From positions 1,488,001-1,552,000 of the forward strand of contig JAREIK010001468.1 of NCBI GenBank assembly GCA_029783825.1: a DNA stretch of 64,000 bases, read 5' to 3'. The first letter of the stretch is position 1; each line of letters starts with the position of its first letter. Below, in pieces: positions 23,301 to 36,000 of the stretch. The notes beneath the pieces were generated by a model that saw only the letters and a list, made by a program, of their open reading frames with translations, had not been told where the DNA came from and searched no databases. The position numbers and the translations under genes were made by a program. The DNA is from Sapria himalayana (lineage: Eukaryota; Streptophyta; Magnoliopsida; Malpighiales; Rafflesiaceae).

Positions 23301-26199
23301 CCCGATGCATAATCCCTAAGCTAGGAAGAAGGCGACCACCATGCAGGACAAGAGCCAGGCTACTATCTCATGGCTTTAGGCTGCCCTAACCCCTCCGACG
23401 AAGCATATTGCTTGTGTCAGCTAATCGAAGATAGCCTGAGTAAGTTGTAAGCCAAGCCAAGTTAAAAAACATGCTTTGTTTTGAGTGTGCTAAATTATTC
23501 ATTATACCATACCAAAACCCAACCCGACATGGCTCAACATGGTTGAATGCTTCACTCGGGCCACTAGGCCATGCTAAGCCTACCTTTCACAAAATGCAAA
23601 GGTAGGAACGATGATGTCTCTAGAATGGCATGGTGGCCTAGCTAGGCTAGGCCTAAAAAAATAAGACCAAGCTTGCCCAACACGACCCGATGGGCACCTC
23701 CACATGTTACTATGATATCCAAGTAGCACGACTAAGTTGTTCCTGACCCAACAATGCATGATCTAGAATTGTGCCTAGAACTGAGTCGTGCTAACCAGTG
23801 GCACAGCTTATGTTGTGCTGGACCAGAGACTATAATACCTTGTGTAGAGCCAAACACGACCCACATCTCTGACTTATTGGGATGGTACATCAACACAGTG
23901 ATCATGATCCGAGCTGGAAACGGATCACATGTCACAAGAAAACTAGATAATCAAATTTCTGTTACCCACCCACATTACACTCAGATATATTTTTGTTTAA
24001 AATTAATCTTTTTTTTTTATTTTTATTTATATGTATCCGCCACATCTACAAGATGACTTTTTTAGATGAAACCCATACCCAATGACCAACACAATTTGGC
24101 ATTACCCAAGATAACCCAACACGTTAGACACGAGTCTGACTAAAAACATGTCAATCATGTCATACCAAGTTAGACATATAATCAGTAATAATTAAAATAC
24201 CAATATATATATATATATATCAATAATTAGATTTTACGGATATATCAAAAATATATTGGTGTGTATTTGCATAAGAACACCAATCAAGAATAGATATATC
24301 GGTCTTTAAAAAAATATACTGATACTTAGAATTTAGAAAATATTTCAAAAATATATCAATAAATATATTAAAAATTTTAACACTGACAATTAATTATGAG
24401 TCATACCAGTATGACACGGATCATCAATTGAAATATGCCAAGCTGAGCATATACTTCAATCAAGAGAATATCTAGGATAATTTAATAAACATGCTTACCA
24501 ATGAATTTGAGGGAGATAATAAGGTGTGGTGTAACTTTTTTTTTTTTTGTTTATCTTTTTTTTTTATATTTATCATTTGAGAATACCAAACATGCGGATT
24601 GCGACAAATCATATATATATATAGTTTATATATATATATATATAGTTTATATTATACTTATCAAAAATAATCTTTGATAATTAATAAAAATCATTTTTTT
24701 CTCTTCTATAAACTTCATCTCTTTCCCTTCCCCAAAGTTCATTGTGACTAAACCCCTAAATCAACCACAATGCATTACATAGCCAAGTTGGTTCTTTGTA
24801 ATAGATAATTCATCAAAATTTTCCAATGTAAAACCCACTCAATTCTTTCTAAATCCACCCCTTGAACACACAAAAAATCCTACAAATTCTATAAAAAGCT
24901 GAGTTTTTGATTTTCTCACGTCATCAAATTTTGGATTTTAATTCCTTGCATCTTCTTCCTTGAATTTTCTAAGATACAACATGCTCCACTACCACCAAAG
25001 CTATTGGACATGACTCATATTTGATGATTCTTGAGATACAACAATCAAGAGATAGTTTACTTATGAGTCTTCTTTTGAAAGCACCTATTTAATTGAAATA
25101 CATATTTTTTTGTTTTCCAAATTTTATTACTTGGAGATACCAAGTGGGTTCTTACTTAACAGTCAATGTGCTAAACAAATGATCATTTGTGGGAGAGATT
25201 TCCAAAAACCCAACAAGCTTCGAACTCCAAAGGGCATTTCTTTGGCCTAGAAACACAGACAACGCGTCTAAGGATGTTGAACTCATCCAATGTATTGTGA
25301 GGAGAACAAGTCTCATTAAAATGAATAGTATTATTCTCATTTCTAGCTAATTTACAATTATTTTATGTTTGATTGCTAGCAAAATTCTACAAAAAGATAC
25401 TACAAGTTGATCATGAAACATAGCTCAAATGTGTGGAGTTTATAACCCACATGCATGCTTTAACCTAACTTAGCTTCTTCATTTTCGCTACAATCACAGT
25501 GGACAACAAATCCCAGCATCACCATTAATCAACACATAAGGGAGTCTGTGTAGTTTCGATCTGGGATTTGATGTCGCCTTCCTTAATTAACACAGAACAG
25601 GCACGAACACAAAAACACGCAGAGACAGCATTGTCGTAAAATTCATGTTACCTTCCTTTCTGAACCTCTTTCTGCATGGCTTCGATCTGAGATTTGATCA
25701 CGGAAACCTGTTTTCCCTCCATTCTGGCCTTGGCGAGATCGTCATTAACCGCCTTCAACTTTGCGGTCATGTCATTCCGTTGGGATGTGAGTTTCTGAAT
25801 GTCTTCCCTGACTTGAGCGAGCTCCGCACGCACCTCATCAAGCAATAGTACCTCTGCTTCCAAATTTCGTGATCTGTCATAAGCCTCCTGGAAATGAGCG
25901 TCCTTCTGGGTGTTGAAGTTGGCAGCTTCTGCAGACAAGCGTAGAAGCTCAGATTGTGCAATATCGAACTCTTGTTTTAGAGAAACGTGCGTGGTTGCCA
26001 GCCGCTGATTGTCGGCGAAGAGGGACTGGATCTCATGTCGCTGGAGAGCGATGCGTTCTTCCAGGGCATTCGCATGGCGCGATTTCATCATTGCCTCGTG
26101 ATTGGCCCCGATGTAAACTGGATGGTGTCTCGGCATGCCAGGATCGTCGATTGGGTGGCGCATAGGTCCGAATTGGTGCAGGAAATTGCGCCCCGCCAT
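17345..26199 (-). CDS. FLX-like (FLOWERING LOCUS C EXPRESSOR-like) coiled-coil protein
   Basis: Four exons on the minus strand: 26199-25652, 17897-17725, 17639-17578 and 17446-17345. All have GT..AG borders and compatible phases, giving about 294 aa. The start is the ATG at 26199 (MAGRNFLHQFGP). Residues of about 45-240 form a long heptad-rich coiled coil with the family words ALEERIALQRHEIQ, DNQRLATTHV-LKQE and, across the first junction, KGRAAIEYEKKA and EIEKL..ELANAEKRARA. The tail is Gly/Tyr/Pro-rich (GPGYAGGYGNP). FLX-family proteins act in the FRIGIDA transcription complex in Arabidopsis; FLX-like paralogues are less well defined. The pattern looks closest to FLXL4, from memory. Intron 1 is 7,754 bp and holds two complete G+C-rich elements and a long repeat. 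The last exon is the least certain; I chose its frame by phase and because it ends in a short GAYQVHQPHATHRK-like tail. Confidence 0.83.
17898..19028. other. A+T-rich intron 1 segment of FLX-like gene
   Basis: Low-complexity A+T-rich DNA with no recognised gene or terminal repeats. Confidence 0.4.
19029..19365. mobile_element. G+C-rich hAT-like element, copy A
   Basis: The ends are TAGAGGTGTCAA and TTGACACCTATA. The flanks ATCCCAAC and AATCCAAC match at 6 of 8 bases, suggesting an aged duplication. The interior is made of GTGCCGGGCC/GGCCCGGCAC words. Open frames on both strands here are by-products of the base composition. Confidence 0.75.
19972..20414. mobile_element. G+C-rich hAT-like element, copy B
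   Basis: Perfect 12-bp ends TAGAGGTGTCAA / TTGACACCTCTA. The flanks ACTAGACC (19964-19971) and ACAAGGCC (20415-20422) match at 6 of 8. Inside, AAACCCTAATT-type motifs separated by A-runs repeat about four times between the G+C-rich arms. Confidence 0.82.
20415..23730. repeat. Long A+T-rich dispersed repeat with G+C-rich caps, copy 2
   Basis: G+C-richer blocks at 20415-20590 and 23290-23730 cap about 2.7 kb of A+T-rich DNA similar to 2280-4970 (shared stretches near 21745, 22190 and 22900). It lies directly against copy B of the short element. No coding homology. Confidence 0.45.
23731..24200. repeat. Degenerate G+C-rich element fragment
   Basis: ATGATCTAGAATTGTGCC, CTGAGTCGTGCTAACC and TGTGCTGGACCAGAGAC parallel 9363-9450. 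The ends are not preserved. Confidence 0.4.
24201..25651. other. Intron 1 of FLX-like gene, 5' part
   Basis: A (TA)n tract lies at 24609-24645. Otherwise I see A+T-rich DNA with no recognised gene. Confidence 0.4.
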
Positions 26200-27300
26200 A
26201 CTGTGGTGTTGATCCCTTTCTCTCCCGAGTGCGAACTGCGAAGCGGGAACTGAGACGTGCGGACCCGTTTGTGACGATCACAGATCACTTCCTTTTGTTT
26301 TGTAAATGTCATTTACGAAATAATTCTCGGAATAGAAAAAAAACACTAGATAATAAAAAAACAACACTTTTTTTTTTTTTTTTTTTGTAAACTAATAAAG
26401 CGCAATAAGTGATGATTGATTATATTTTAAACGTTGATAATTTAAAAAAAAAACATAATTATGATAAAATATCTATTTTTAAATCAAAAATAATTCTCAA
26501 AATTTACAATAAAATGAGAGAATTATGTTTTGATGCACCAAACACAAAATATATATATTTTTTTCATACAACAATACAATACAACCTATAGAACTAGTCT
26601 AGTTCAAGTAAGATTGTGTCAATCACAGAATATTTGTATTTTAGTGCACTAAATTTTTCATAATAAAAAAAATACAAAAATTCTAAAATATATCATGTGT
26701 GTGTGTGTCATATATTATGTATGAAATGAAGTTTAGGATTGCTAAAACATAGGTGACGTTTGTTTTTTTTTTTTTTTAATGATGAGTATAACTTTTTTTT
26801 AGATTGATACTAAATAATACATAATAAGTATTAAATATTGAATAGATAAGCGGAGACTGAAGTGAGGGTTTTAATAGTGTGTGAGTGAGATTTTTCTAAA
26901 GGAAAAAAGTCAAAATTTTGACTTTTTATTTCATCTATTTTTTTCAAAAAATTCAATAATAAGTTAGTAAAAAATAAAAAAAAATAAAAAAAAAATAAAA
27001 AAAAATAAATAGCTGAATACTGAAATCAAATTGGTTTCAGTATTCGGCCAAAAAAACAAACACACCCATAGTCTATAATTAATTGGGCCATATCATATTA
27101 TGTTGCTTGTATATATATATAAACAACTTGAATAATATATATTTACGTTCAAATAGGTCAAATAGTAAATAGACAAGAGAGCATAGGGGGAAAACTACAT
27201 GTAACATAGTTAGAATGTGTTTATTTTTGAATACTATATATTTTTTTTGTTTAAAAGTGTTAGGCCATCTTGTCTATGTGTTTTGATTGTTGCTATATAT
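26200..27300. promoter_or_regulatory. Upstream region of FLX-like gene
   Basis: The first 90 bp left of the start codon (in gene orientation) are G+C-richer and likely carry the 5' leader. GTAAATG-T-CATTTAC at 26302-26316 is a perfect 7-bp palindrome. Beyond 26350 the DNA is A+T-rich with poly-T (26366-26387). No TATA position is assigned. Confidence 0.3.
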
Positions 27301-27540
27301 AAAAAGTATCATATGGGCAACCTAGAGGTTTTTGGTGGCTCAATCGGGCCACCGTGTCGTCCCTGGCCAACCTGACTACTTGAGAAGTCCATGCATGACA
27401 TGGCTCGCAGGCATGATTAGTACTAGGTTTGGGCTGGGTCATGCCTGCACATGCTAAGTCAAGACTGATCTGGCTCATTTCGGGCCTAGTTTGGGCCATT
27501 TCGCCCAGCTATGAACCGTGTCATCGCTGAATTTAAAAAT
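27301..27540. repeat. G+C-rich block next to hAT transposase relic
   Basis: TAGAGGTTTTTGG at 27323 is a possible decayed terminus. Family words follow (CAATCGGGCCACCGTG, TTTGGGCTGGGTCATGCC, TTTCGGGCCTAG). It lies about 0.5 kb from the hATC end of the transposase relic at 28060-29655. Confidence 0.45.
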
Positions 27541-28059
27541 AATAAAAATTATAAATTTTAATACTAAATTAAATAATCAATTAAATATTTTATATCTAAT
27601 TAAATAAATAAAACAAAAATTACCATCGTAACTTACAACTCACGACTAACAACAAAAAACATGTACAAATTATAAAATAACATAGCAATATTAAAATTTT
27701 TAAAAGATAAAAATCAATACATCAATTCAAAAATAAATAGAAACTCATAAACATTAAAGTTAAACATGATTTGCATAAGTAATTGTCTTGATAAACAAAC
27801 AATATTATAACAAAAAAAAATTAGGAAGCTCAACCTCAAAGTCAAATCACAAATGACAAAAATAAATTAAAAAAAAAAATCCAAAAAAAAAGAAAATTTA
27901 ATTAGTAGTCAGCATATGATGGTATCAGTATCACAAGTGGTAGGCCACGGGCAATACAGTAGCCTCAATCTCTGTCATTAAGCATCATCAAAATATCACG
28001 AATCATTATCAGCAACCAACTACTCTGCTCTTGTTATATTTGTAGCATGATCCTATATG

Positions 28060-29655
28060 CTCAACCTTAATTCTTTCAATCCTTCATGAATGTTAATGCC
28101 TCAACAATATCTGACCATAATCTGTATCTCTTATCTGAAATCGCATTCACCGTAGTAGAAAAAATAGACTTCGATGCTAAGTTCGACGCTAGATTAGTCA
28201 ATAATTCTCATGTCATCTTATATAGCATGTGATAGGTGAACTCATATGATTTCCACAACTATAAAATACCAAGATTTTTGTTACTAGTATATGATAGGAT
28301 TGAGCAGTAATCGGTATCTAAGTATCGAGATAGCTCACTCATATTCAACTGTCCACCTTCGTTGATTCCCCCTAGCTAACTGAATGGAGAAGTTATCATC
28401 ATCAAATATAGTATTCATGCCCATACTTGGAGTTTCACAACTACAAACACTATAACTATTATCATAGTATATAAATAGCTCAGTCAATCTCTCGTGAATG
28501 AACCCTTTAGGTTAGTATTCATGGTTCATACACGATGATATGTAAGTCAAAACGTTATCTACCCCTTCCACCTTAATCCTAGGGTCTATGCAGGCAGCCA
28601 GAAAATAAAAAAAATAAAATGATGGACTAGTACTTTAATTAATTGGTTTCCATCTCTACAACCATATTACCAAGTGTTAGGTCATCTCTAAACTTCCTAA
28701 ATATTCTACTAATGTTGCATACGCACATGAGTGCAATGCAAATCGTTAGTGTATAAGCTGAAGAACACATGTTCATTGTGTCATAAAAAATTTGTAGGAA
28801 TTTCATAAATGAAATTTATGTAGACCAATCAGTATTGTCAATAATAAGTTCGTCACTCTTACTATTAATATAGTCGGATATCATGTGTTCGTATCCAAAC
28901 ACATGACTCTAACATCATATATATGTAATTCCAATAGTGTCTCACATCTGATTGAACTTTCTTCTTTTTTATACCCACATATGAATAGAGACTACCGAAC
29001 TCTTGTTGTCTGCGAGGCGTACGATGAAATTTTAGTGAGCTACGTATGATTTCTAAAGTGGGGGAAACAACCTTTATCCCCGCTTGTACTATGAGGTTGA
29101 TGACGTAATACATGCATCTAATGAGAAAAATCTCTCCTGATAGTCTTTCTCTAATAATACTAACAAACACGTTAATGACTATTTCATTATTAGAGGCATT
29201 ATCTAATGTGATACTATATATTTTATTTTGAATATTATATTCTTTAAAGATTCTCATCATGTACTCATAAATGGCCGAGCCATCATGAGGTTGGAGAATC
29301 TCTGAGAATCCTAATATTTTTTTTTTAGTATTTATTTTGAATATACATAGTTGGCGGCGATGCATACATAATTTCCATCATTGTGACTAGTCTAAATATC
29401 GTACACCATTGACATCACTCCATTATATTTTCTAAATTCATTAATTATTATTTTGTTTTCTAAGTTATAGTATTTTAATATATCGTTCTTAGGTGTGGCC
29501 ATATGAATCATATGATATCTAGGCTGAAAATAAGTCTGCATGATATTGATTACCATTAGATCCTCCAAAAATCTAATTGGAAGATCCATCGTGGTGATCA
29601 GTTTGGCCATGCATTTTCTTCTTGACTTGTTGTGGTATATGAAGGGGGTCAACAT
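28060..29655 (-). pseudogene. Decayed hAT transposase
   Basis: The minus strand keeps hAT landmarks in order. At 29365-28865 it reads FSEILQPHDGSAIYEYM, YSITLDNASNNEIVI and RCMYYVINLIVQAGI, matching the core of plant hAT (DAYSLEEPER/Ricesleeper) transposases. At about 28340-28060 it reads ELSRYLDTDY and, after a stop, ASKSIFSTTVNAISDKRYRL and VEALTFMKD, the C-terminal hATC dimerisation region. Stops and frameshifts interrupt it, so it cannot be active. It lies in the spacer between the divergent FLX-like and CCR-like genes. No clean terminal repeats were found around it. Confidence 0.78.
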
Positions 29656-30003
29656 TTAGGCTGTATTGATAGTGCCATATATATATATAGTGCATCTACA
29701 TGGTTAATGGTTGTTTTATGTGATGGATGTAATTAAAATTTATTTGTTAAATTAATTATTTTTGATCCAACAAAATATAAATATATATTGTCTAATGAGA
29801 GATACTATTGTGTAATGTTGGATTAGTCAAAGCTGGAAGGGGCAATGAGATGACAGAAGGTACACCGTACGTGTTGAATTGGGCACGTACGGACAGACTG
29901 CTATCACATGCTTGTCATGTGCGCAGGATGATGCCCATGCAATTTGGGTATTATAAAAATGTTATTGGCTATGTGGTCTAATCCGTGGTGATAAAACCGT
30001 AGG
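29656..30003 (+). promoter_or_regulatory. Promoter region of CCR-like gene
   Basis: TATAAAA at 29952-29958 lies 46-52 bp before the ATG, implying a short leader. Upstream is a perfect 9-bp inverted repeat, CCGTACGTG (29865-29873) and CACGTACGG (29884-29892), with a 10-nt spacer. Each arm holds an ACGTG core of the kind bound by bZIP factors. The region is G+C-richer than the DNA around it. Confidence 0.5.
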
Positions 30004-33000
30004 ATGATAAACGAAAAAGATGCCGTCTGTGTAACTGGAGCAAGCGGATGCATCGGTTCCTGGCTCGTGCGTCTACTTCTTGAACATGGTTACCCTGTTC
30101 ACGCCACTGTTCAAAATATTGGTTAATGCTCTTCCATTATCCATGCGCATGGTAATCTCTGTTCTCCTGCATAGCTAACCTAGGCTCACCACACTTCGTT
30201 TAATTCAAGGCGATGAAAAGGAGACGAAGCACCTTGAAGTCTTGGAAGGAGCAAAGACACTCCTCCGCCTCTACGAGATCAATCTACTCGACTATGATTC
30301 CATTTCCGCGGCAATTAATGGCTGTTCTGGTGTCTTCCACCTCGCCTCTCCGTGCATCGTCGATCAGGTTCACGATCACGAGGTAATCAGATGTTTTTCT
30401 TCAATGCTTGCTTATATCAGTTCTAGATCTAGCTAAAAATTAACGCGTGATCGAACAGAAGGAGCTTCTGGAGCCGGCAATTGACGGAACTATCAATGTG
30501 CTAACAGCGGCCAAGGAGAATGGGGTTAGACGCGTGGTGATCACGTCATCGATTTCTGCAATAACGCCGAGTCCTGACTGGCCTTCAGACGCCATTAAGA
30601 CCGAGGATTGCTGGACCGACATTGAATATTGCAAGCAAAATGGAGTGAGTCCTGACTGCTCTGTCACCTAGATTCTTTTCGTAATGTCTGATGGGTCGCC
30701 ATTATACCTGCCAACAATGTTTAATGGCTACCCAGAAATCCCGAGCTACTCGATTCCATCTCGGTGATAAACGGATGAAACAGGACTGTCCGACTGATTT
30801 ACGAACAGGAAGATTGACTAGTTGGTAACTTCCACCATGGAATCTCGAGGAGCCACGTCTCCTCTTTCCACCAACAGAAATTTCCTGGTTCTAAAAAACC
30901 AGGGAACAAGACAACCAGAACAAAAAAAAAAAAAACTCAAGAAAATCGAAAAGAAAGTCATGGAAAACTTAAATTTGATTCTCTTGTTATCTGATTCTCA
31001 GATGTAGATTACAATAATAACCCATTCATTTCATTCATTAGAATGATCACTAAATCTAAGTTTCTCTAATTTTTTCTCTCCTCTAGAGAATATGTTCTTA
31101 TGGAAAACATAATGTGAAAGATGAGAAATTATAAGCATTATATGAGGACTTAAAGATGGATGAATAATCTTGTGGAATTGAATGTGTTTAAGATTTTAAA
31201 AGTTATAATTTTGTTTAGAATACTTTCATAACTATGAATTTTTTATTTTTCATTTAATTTTACGATTTATTTATGTTTATTCTTCTTTTGTATTATGCTT
31301 TTTATGAATTCTTGTATATGGAGCTTTTTTCGTAGATAGATTTTATGAGCATTTCTCTTATTATTGTGAAAGATTAGAAATTGTAAGCACAATATTAGGG
31401 CGTATACATAGATGGATCATCGTGTGGAATTGAAATTTTTTTAGATTCCAATGTTAATAATTGTTTTTATTATACTTTTATAACTATAGGTTGATTTTTT
31501 TTTATTTAATATTATGATGTATTTATACATAATGCTTTTTATGTGTGATCGCATATGGAGCATAACTAGTAATCATAAATTTTCAATTTTAAATTTTTAG
31601 TTAATGGATAATTAATTGTGAGTTAAAATGTAAACCAAAATATTATAAAACATTAATAAAATTAATTGAAGAATAATGTAGAAATAAGATTCTTATATAA
31701 TGTGCTAATGGATTGGAGTAGCCCACATATTTGTTTTTCTCATTAATAATGACATAAATATTAAACTAATAAAAAAAAATAAAAAAAAAATTACATAACT
31801 ATAAATTATAATATCTCTCATCAAGTTAGTGCTTATAAGTGTAGGATACTAAATTTGGAGAAAAAAATAAATAAATTGTGATTTCTTTAAGTTTTTCTTG
31901 AAGATTTCTATTGTTTGCTTTGCTGTTTGAATATATATTCTAGTAATGATCTTATTTTTGATCTCTTTTATTTGGAAGAAGTTTACTGTACACACTGGAT
32001 GCTTGTGAAATATTAAATTTGAGATTATATATTTTCATATATACAATTTAACTCGAGAGGAGTGCTTAGTTATAGTTACTATTGTATAAAGGGATCCTTC
32101 TTGCACGTTCTTTCTTCATGTTTATATAAAAAAATTAATTTTACTTTTGTTTTAGAGTTGTCCCATTGACTTTTTACATTTGGTAAAATGATAATGAGGT
32201 AATTCTAAATCTAGTAGTGCCATGGGAGTAATTTGTCATTGTCAGCATTGTTGGCTACCATGTATGTGTGACAGTGGAAATGAGCCATAACGATTTTATT
32301 TTTTTATTATTTCTCTAATATTAAATTAATTAATTATTATTATTATTATTATTATCATCTTCAAAATATATTTTTGATATAATTAGAATTGATTGCATAA
32401 GTTTTTATTATTTAAGTGATATGATTATCATATAAATCCTTATAAAAATATATTTTTTGGATATATTTCTTTATTGTTTTTATTCAAGTATTTAATAATT
32501 TATTTTTGTTTTTATATTTTTTACTAATTTATCATTACAAATATATTTTTTTAATTCGAAGTGCTTATGGTCTCTTTATTATATCTTTGTCATTTATAAT
32601 TTTTTTTTGTTACATATGTATAGTAACACACACATCTTTGCTATGGTCATTTAATGAGTATCATTTATCATAACAGTTTAATAATATGAATAATAAAGCA
32701 AGGTTATTCTAATAATTATTTTATAATATTTTTATCTTTATCTTATATATATTTGCATGTCACATACGACTTTTGTCATCACTCTCCTCATAAATGCTCA
32801 AGAAAAAAAATATTATACATTATTTAATTCCATATTATGAATTTATAAAGTATAAAAAAACTTGGAATTTCTTTGTACCACGAGCACTCTCTTTGTACAA
32901 TACATGTATAAACTAGAGGTGTAAAACGAGCCGTGCCGGGCTGGCCAGACCCATTTTTTCCAGGCTCGCTGGGCTTTCGTGCCGGGCCAGACACGGTTTT

Positions 33001-36000
33001 TTGGGGGCTCAGCCCGGCACAGGCCCGCGGCACTATTCGCCGGGCCAAGCACAACAATTGAGAGGTGAATTATTTGCACAACAATTGGATTCAAGGACCA
33101 AGTAGTGGCTAAGGATTTTATTTGTTATGTGGCAGTTGTGGTATCCTCTATCAAAGACATTAGCTGAGAAAGCCGCATGGCAGTTCTCCAAGGAGAAGGG
33201 CCTGGACGTGGTGGTGGTGAATCCTGGCACGGTAATGGGTCCCATCATCTCTCCAACATTGAATGCAAGTATGTTGATGCTTGTTCGCCTTCTTCAAGGT
33301 ATGTACCCTGGGTAATTTGATCTACATTATCATTTTCTGCATCATTTATTATGTAAATAGTGAAATTGAGATTTTGTGACTTGCGAGGCATGTTTCATCT
33401 TTCAACTCTATGTGTACTTGCTGACCAATGAGTAACTTGTTGATGCAGAAGTTATAAATGTGATTTTCACCTTTGTGGTCTAAGCACCCTCAAATAAAGA
33501 ATTGTGTCTAATGATTCTCTATCATGATAACTAGATTACTATAGAGGTGTCAAACGAGCCGTGCCGTACCGTGCTGGCACAATTTGTTTTTGGGTGGCCT
33601 TGTCGGGCCACCGTGCCGTGCCGGGCATGGCTTGGCAAGGAAGTCGTGCCGTGCCCGGCACGACATGACATGATTGGTATGAGTCAGTGCAGAATTGTGC
33701 CTTTTGTGCCGGGTCATTTTGGGTTGTGCTGGATCATGTTGATTTTGTGGGCAATGGCTACACGCTACAAGCATTGTCGTTCGTCCACCACCATCACAAT
33801 AGCCACCAAAAATAATGAACTTTGGGTAGGGTGGGTGCAAGCCATTGGATCACGCCTGCTTCCCAGTCCATGGTCCCGGGTCATGGTTACCATGTTGTTG
33901 GGTGTTCACATCCAATTATATAAAAATCACAAAAAATGACAAACTTAAAATAAACAAATTATAATGATTCTTTTAAGTTGAAATGTAAATATCAAGAATA
34001 CTTAGTTTGAAGGAAAGAAAATTAAGTTGATTTTTCTTCAAAATTTTTATAAAAATATATGCCGACTAGTTTATTGAGAAACATAAATTGTAGGAATAAT
34101 CACAACATAAAGTATATCTAAGAGAAAGTAAATTAGTTATGTATTTTGTCTGTTCTTGAAATATTAGATTTGATATTATTTTTGATGCTTAATTATTATA
34201 ATAAAAAATAATAAAAGAAGTATTATACCCAATCTTCTAAATAAGATGTATGATTTAAAGTATATCACAAGTGATTATCACTATCATTTTGAATTTTACT
34301 TCTACAATAGAACTCAAAATTAGTATTTACCTCATATTATTCTATGAGATAATATTATCTCAAAAAAAAAAAAAAAATTCATGGTAGATTTCTTCTTGGT
34401 ATAAGCCAATGCCCAACTCGAATTTGAATACTTGGCAAACTGTAGGTGTTTGTGATGGTTGAATAAATCTCAAGGACTTAAGATTTTTTACATACCTCAG
34501 TATGCGAAAAATTGTGTCTAACTGAATTTGTATTGAAATATATAGAAAATGATTAATTATACTGTCTGTATAAATTATAGTTGATTAGATGATGATTAAA
34601 TATTTAATATTTTTAATAATTCTTTTAAAAAAAGTAGTACCGGAAATTCTAGCCATGCATGTAGTGTTCAAGTAGAGTTTTCTTTTCTATCATATATTTT
34701 AGAGACAACAAGTAACTCTGTAGGTGTACTCTATGAAGACTCTAAGTAGGGTTACATGTCCGGGGTACAAATTTAAAAGCCAAAAAGATTCTATTTTCTA
34801 TCCACAACAATGAATGCAAGTCTTCACACAAGTTTTATGTATCTGATGAGTGACTATCTTTTTAACTAGAGGTTCAAGTGGAACTAACAATGAATAAAGA
34901 AAAGTAACAAGTTTAGATGTATTTTATAAATTCTTACTCTTTCTAGACTAATTAAAAGTGAGTAATGTTAAAAAAAAAAAGATAACATTAATATTCAATA
35001 AAAGCATAATAAATTTTGGTAAAAAATATTTATATTTTTTTAAGTATTGAAATATCTAAGTAAGATATATTTTAATATCAAATATTTTATTTTGTTCTGT
35101 ATATGGAGAGATTATTGTTAAAATAAATATTTACAAAGATTGCGTGAGATAGACTAAATTATCTCTCTTCAAGTTGCATGTTCTGAAATGTTACATGGTA
35201 AGAAATGATAGAAGAAAATATTTGATTGATGAGATAATTTGTGATTAGTACTGTATTTCTCAAAAAATATTACCGAACACTTAAAGCCAAATAAAAATGC
35301 TTGAGTTATCTCAATTAAATATTTTTTTTTTTTGTAATTCTATTTTGTGAGGGCGTGTTGATATAGGAAATTTGAGGTACAATCTTATGATTCATATGAT
35401 AATTTTTAAAGTTATTTGACATATATTTTAATATATTATTTATTTTTTTTATTTTTTAAATATTTTTATTAAATTAATTTTTATTATTTTATGAAATGAT
35501 AGAAAAGTAAAAAAGATATCTGATTAAAAAATAGAAGTATTTTTAGAAATTATAAATATTTATCAATAAAATTAATAAAATACTTGAATCTCTTTCAAGT
35601 CTCATCTCTACTTGATCTCTATATGATTGAGTGTATCACATCGAATTAGTTAATTGAGTTAATTAGGGTTTTGGTGAAAATATTCTGAGGATCTCTAGAT
35701 GGATCCAATTGTCACTCTGTCTCTCCTAATTGTCTGTAGTATTTTTTTCTTTTTTTTTTTTTTTGAAAATAACTCCTAACAATTATTCCTAGTTTGATCT
35801 ATCATTATGTAGTGTGTGTGTTAAATTAAGGGTCTCATGCCTCTGTCTCTACTTCCATTTCAACTAGCATCTCTTCCACTACTAGCAAGTACAGTGCGAG
35901 TTGTATCTCCTCATATAAATTGAACTGTTTAGTAATGTAACTCTCATCAATTGGGGAACTTACAATCACCTGAAATTTAGCTATGAAATGCTAAAAATTC

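Noticed and set aside
33049..33087. 12-bp direct repeat GCACAACAATTG twice, 15 nt apart, at the broken end of copy C
   Set aside because: Could be a deletion scar, but too short to distinguish from chance.
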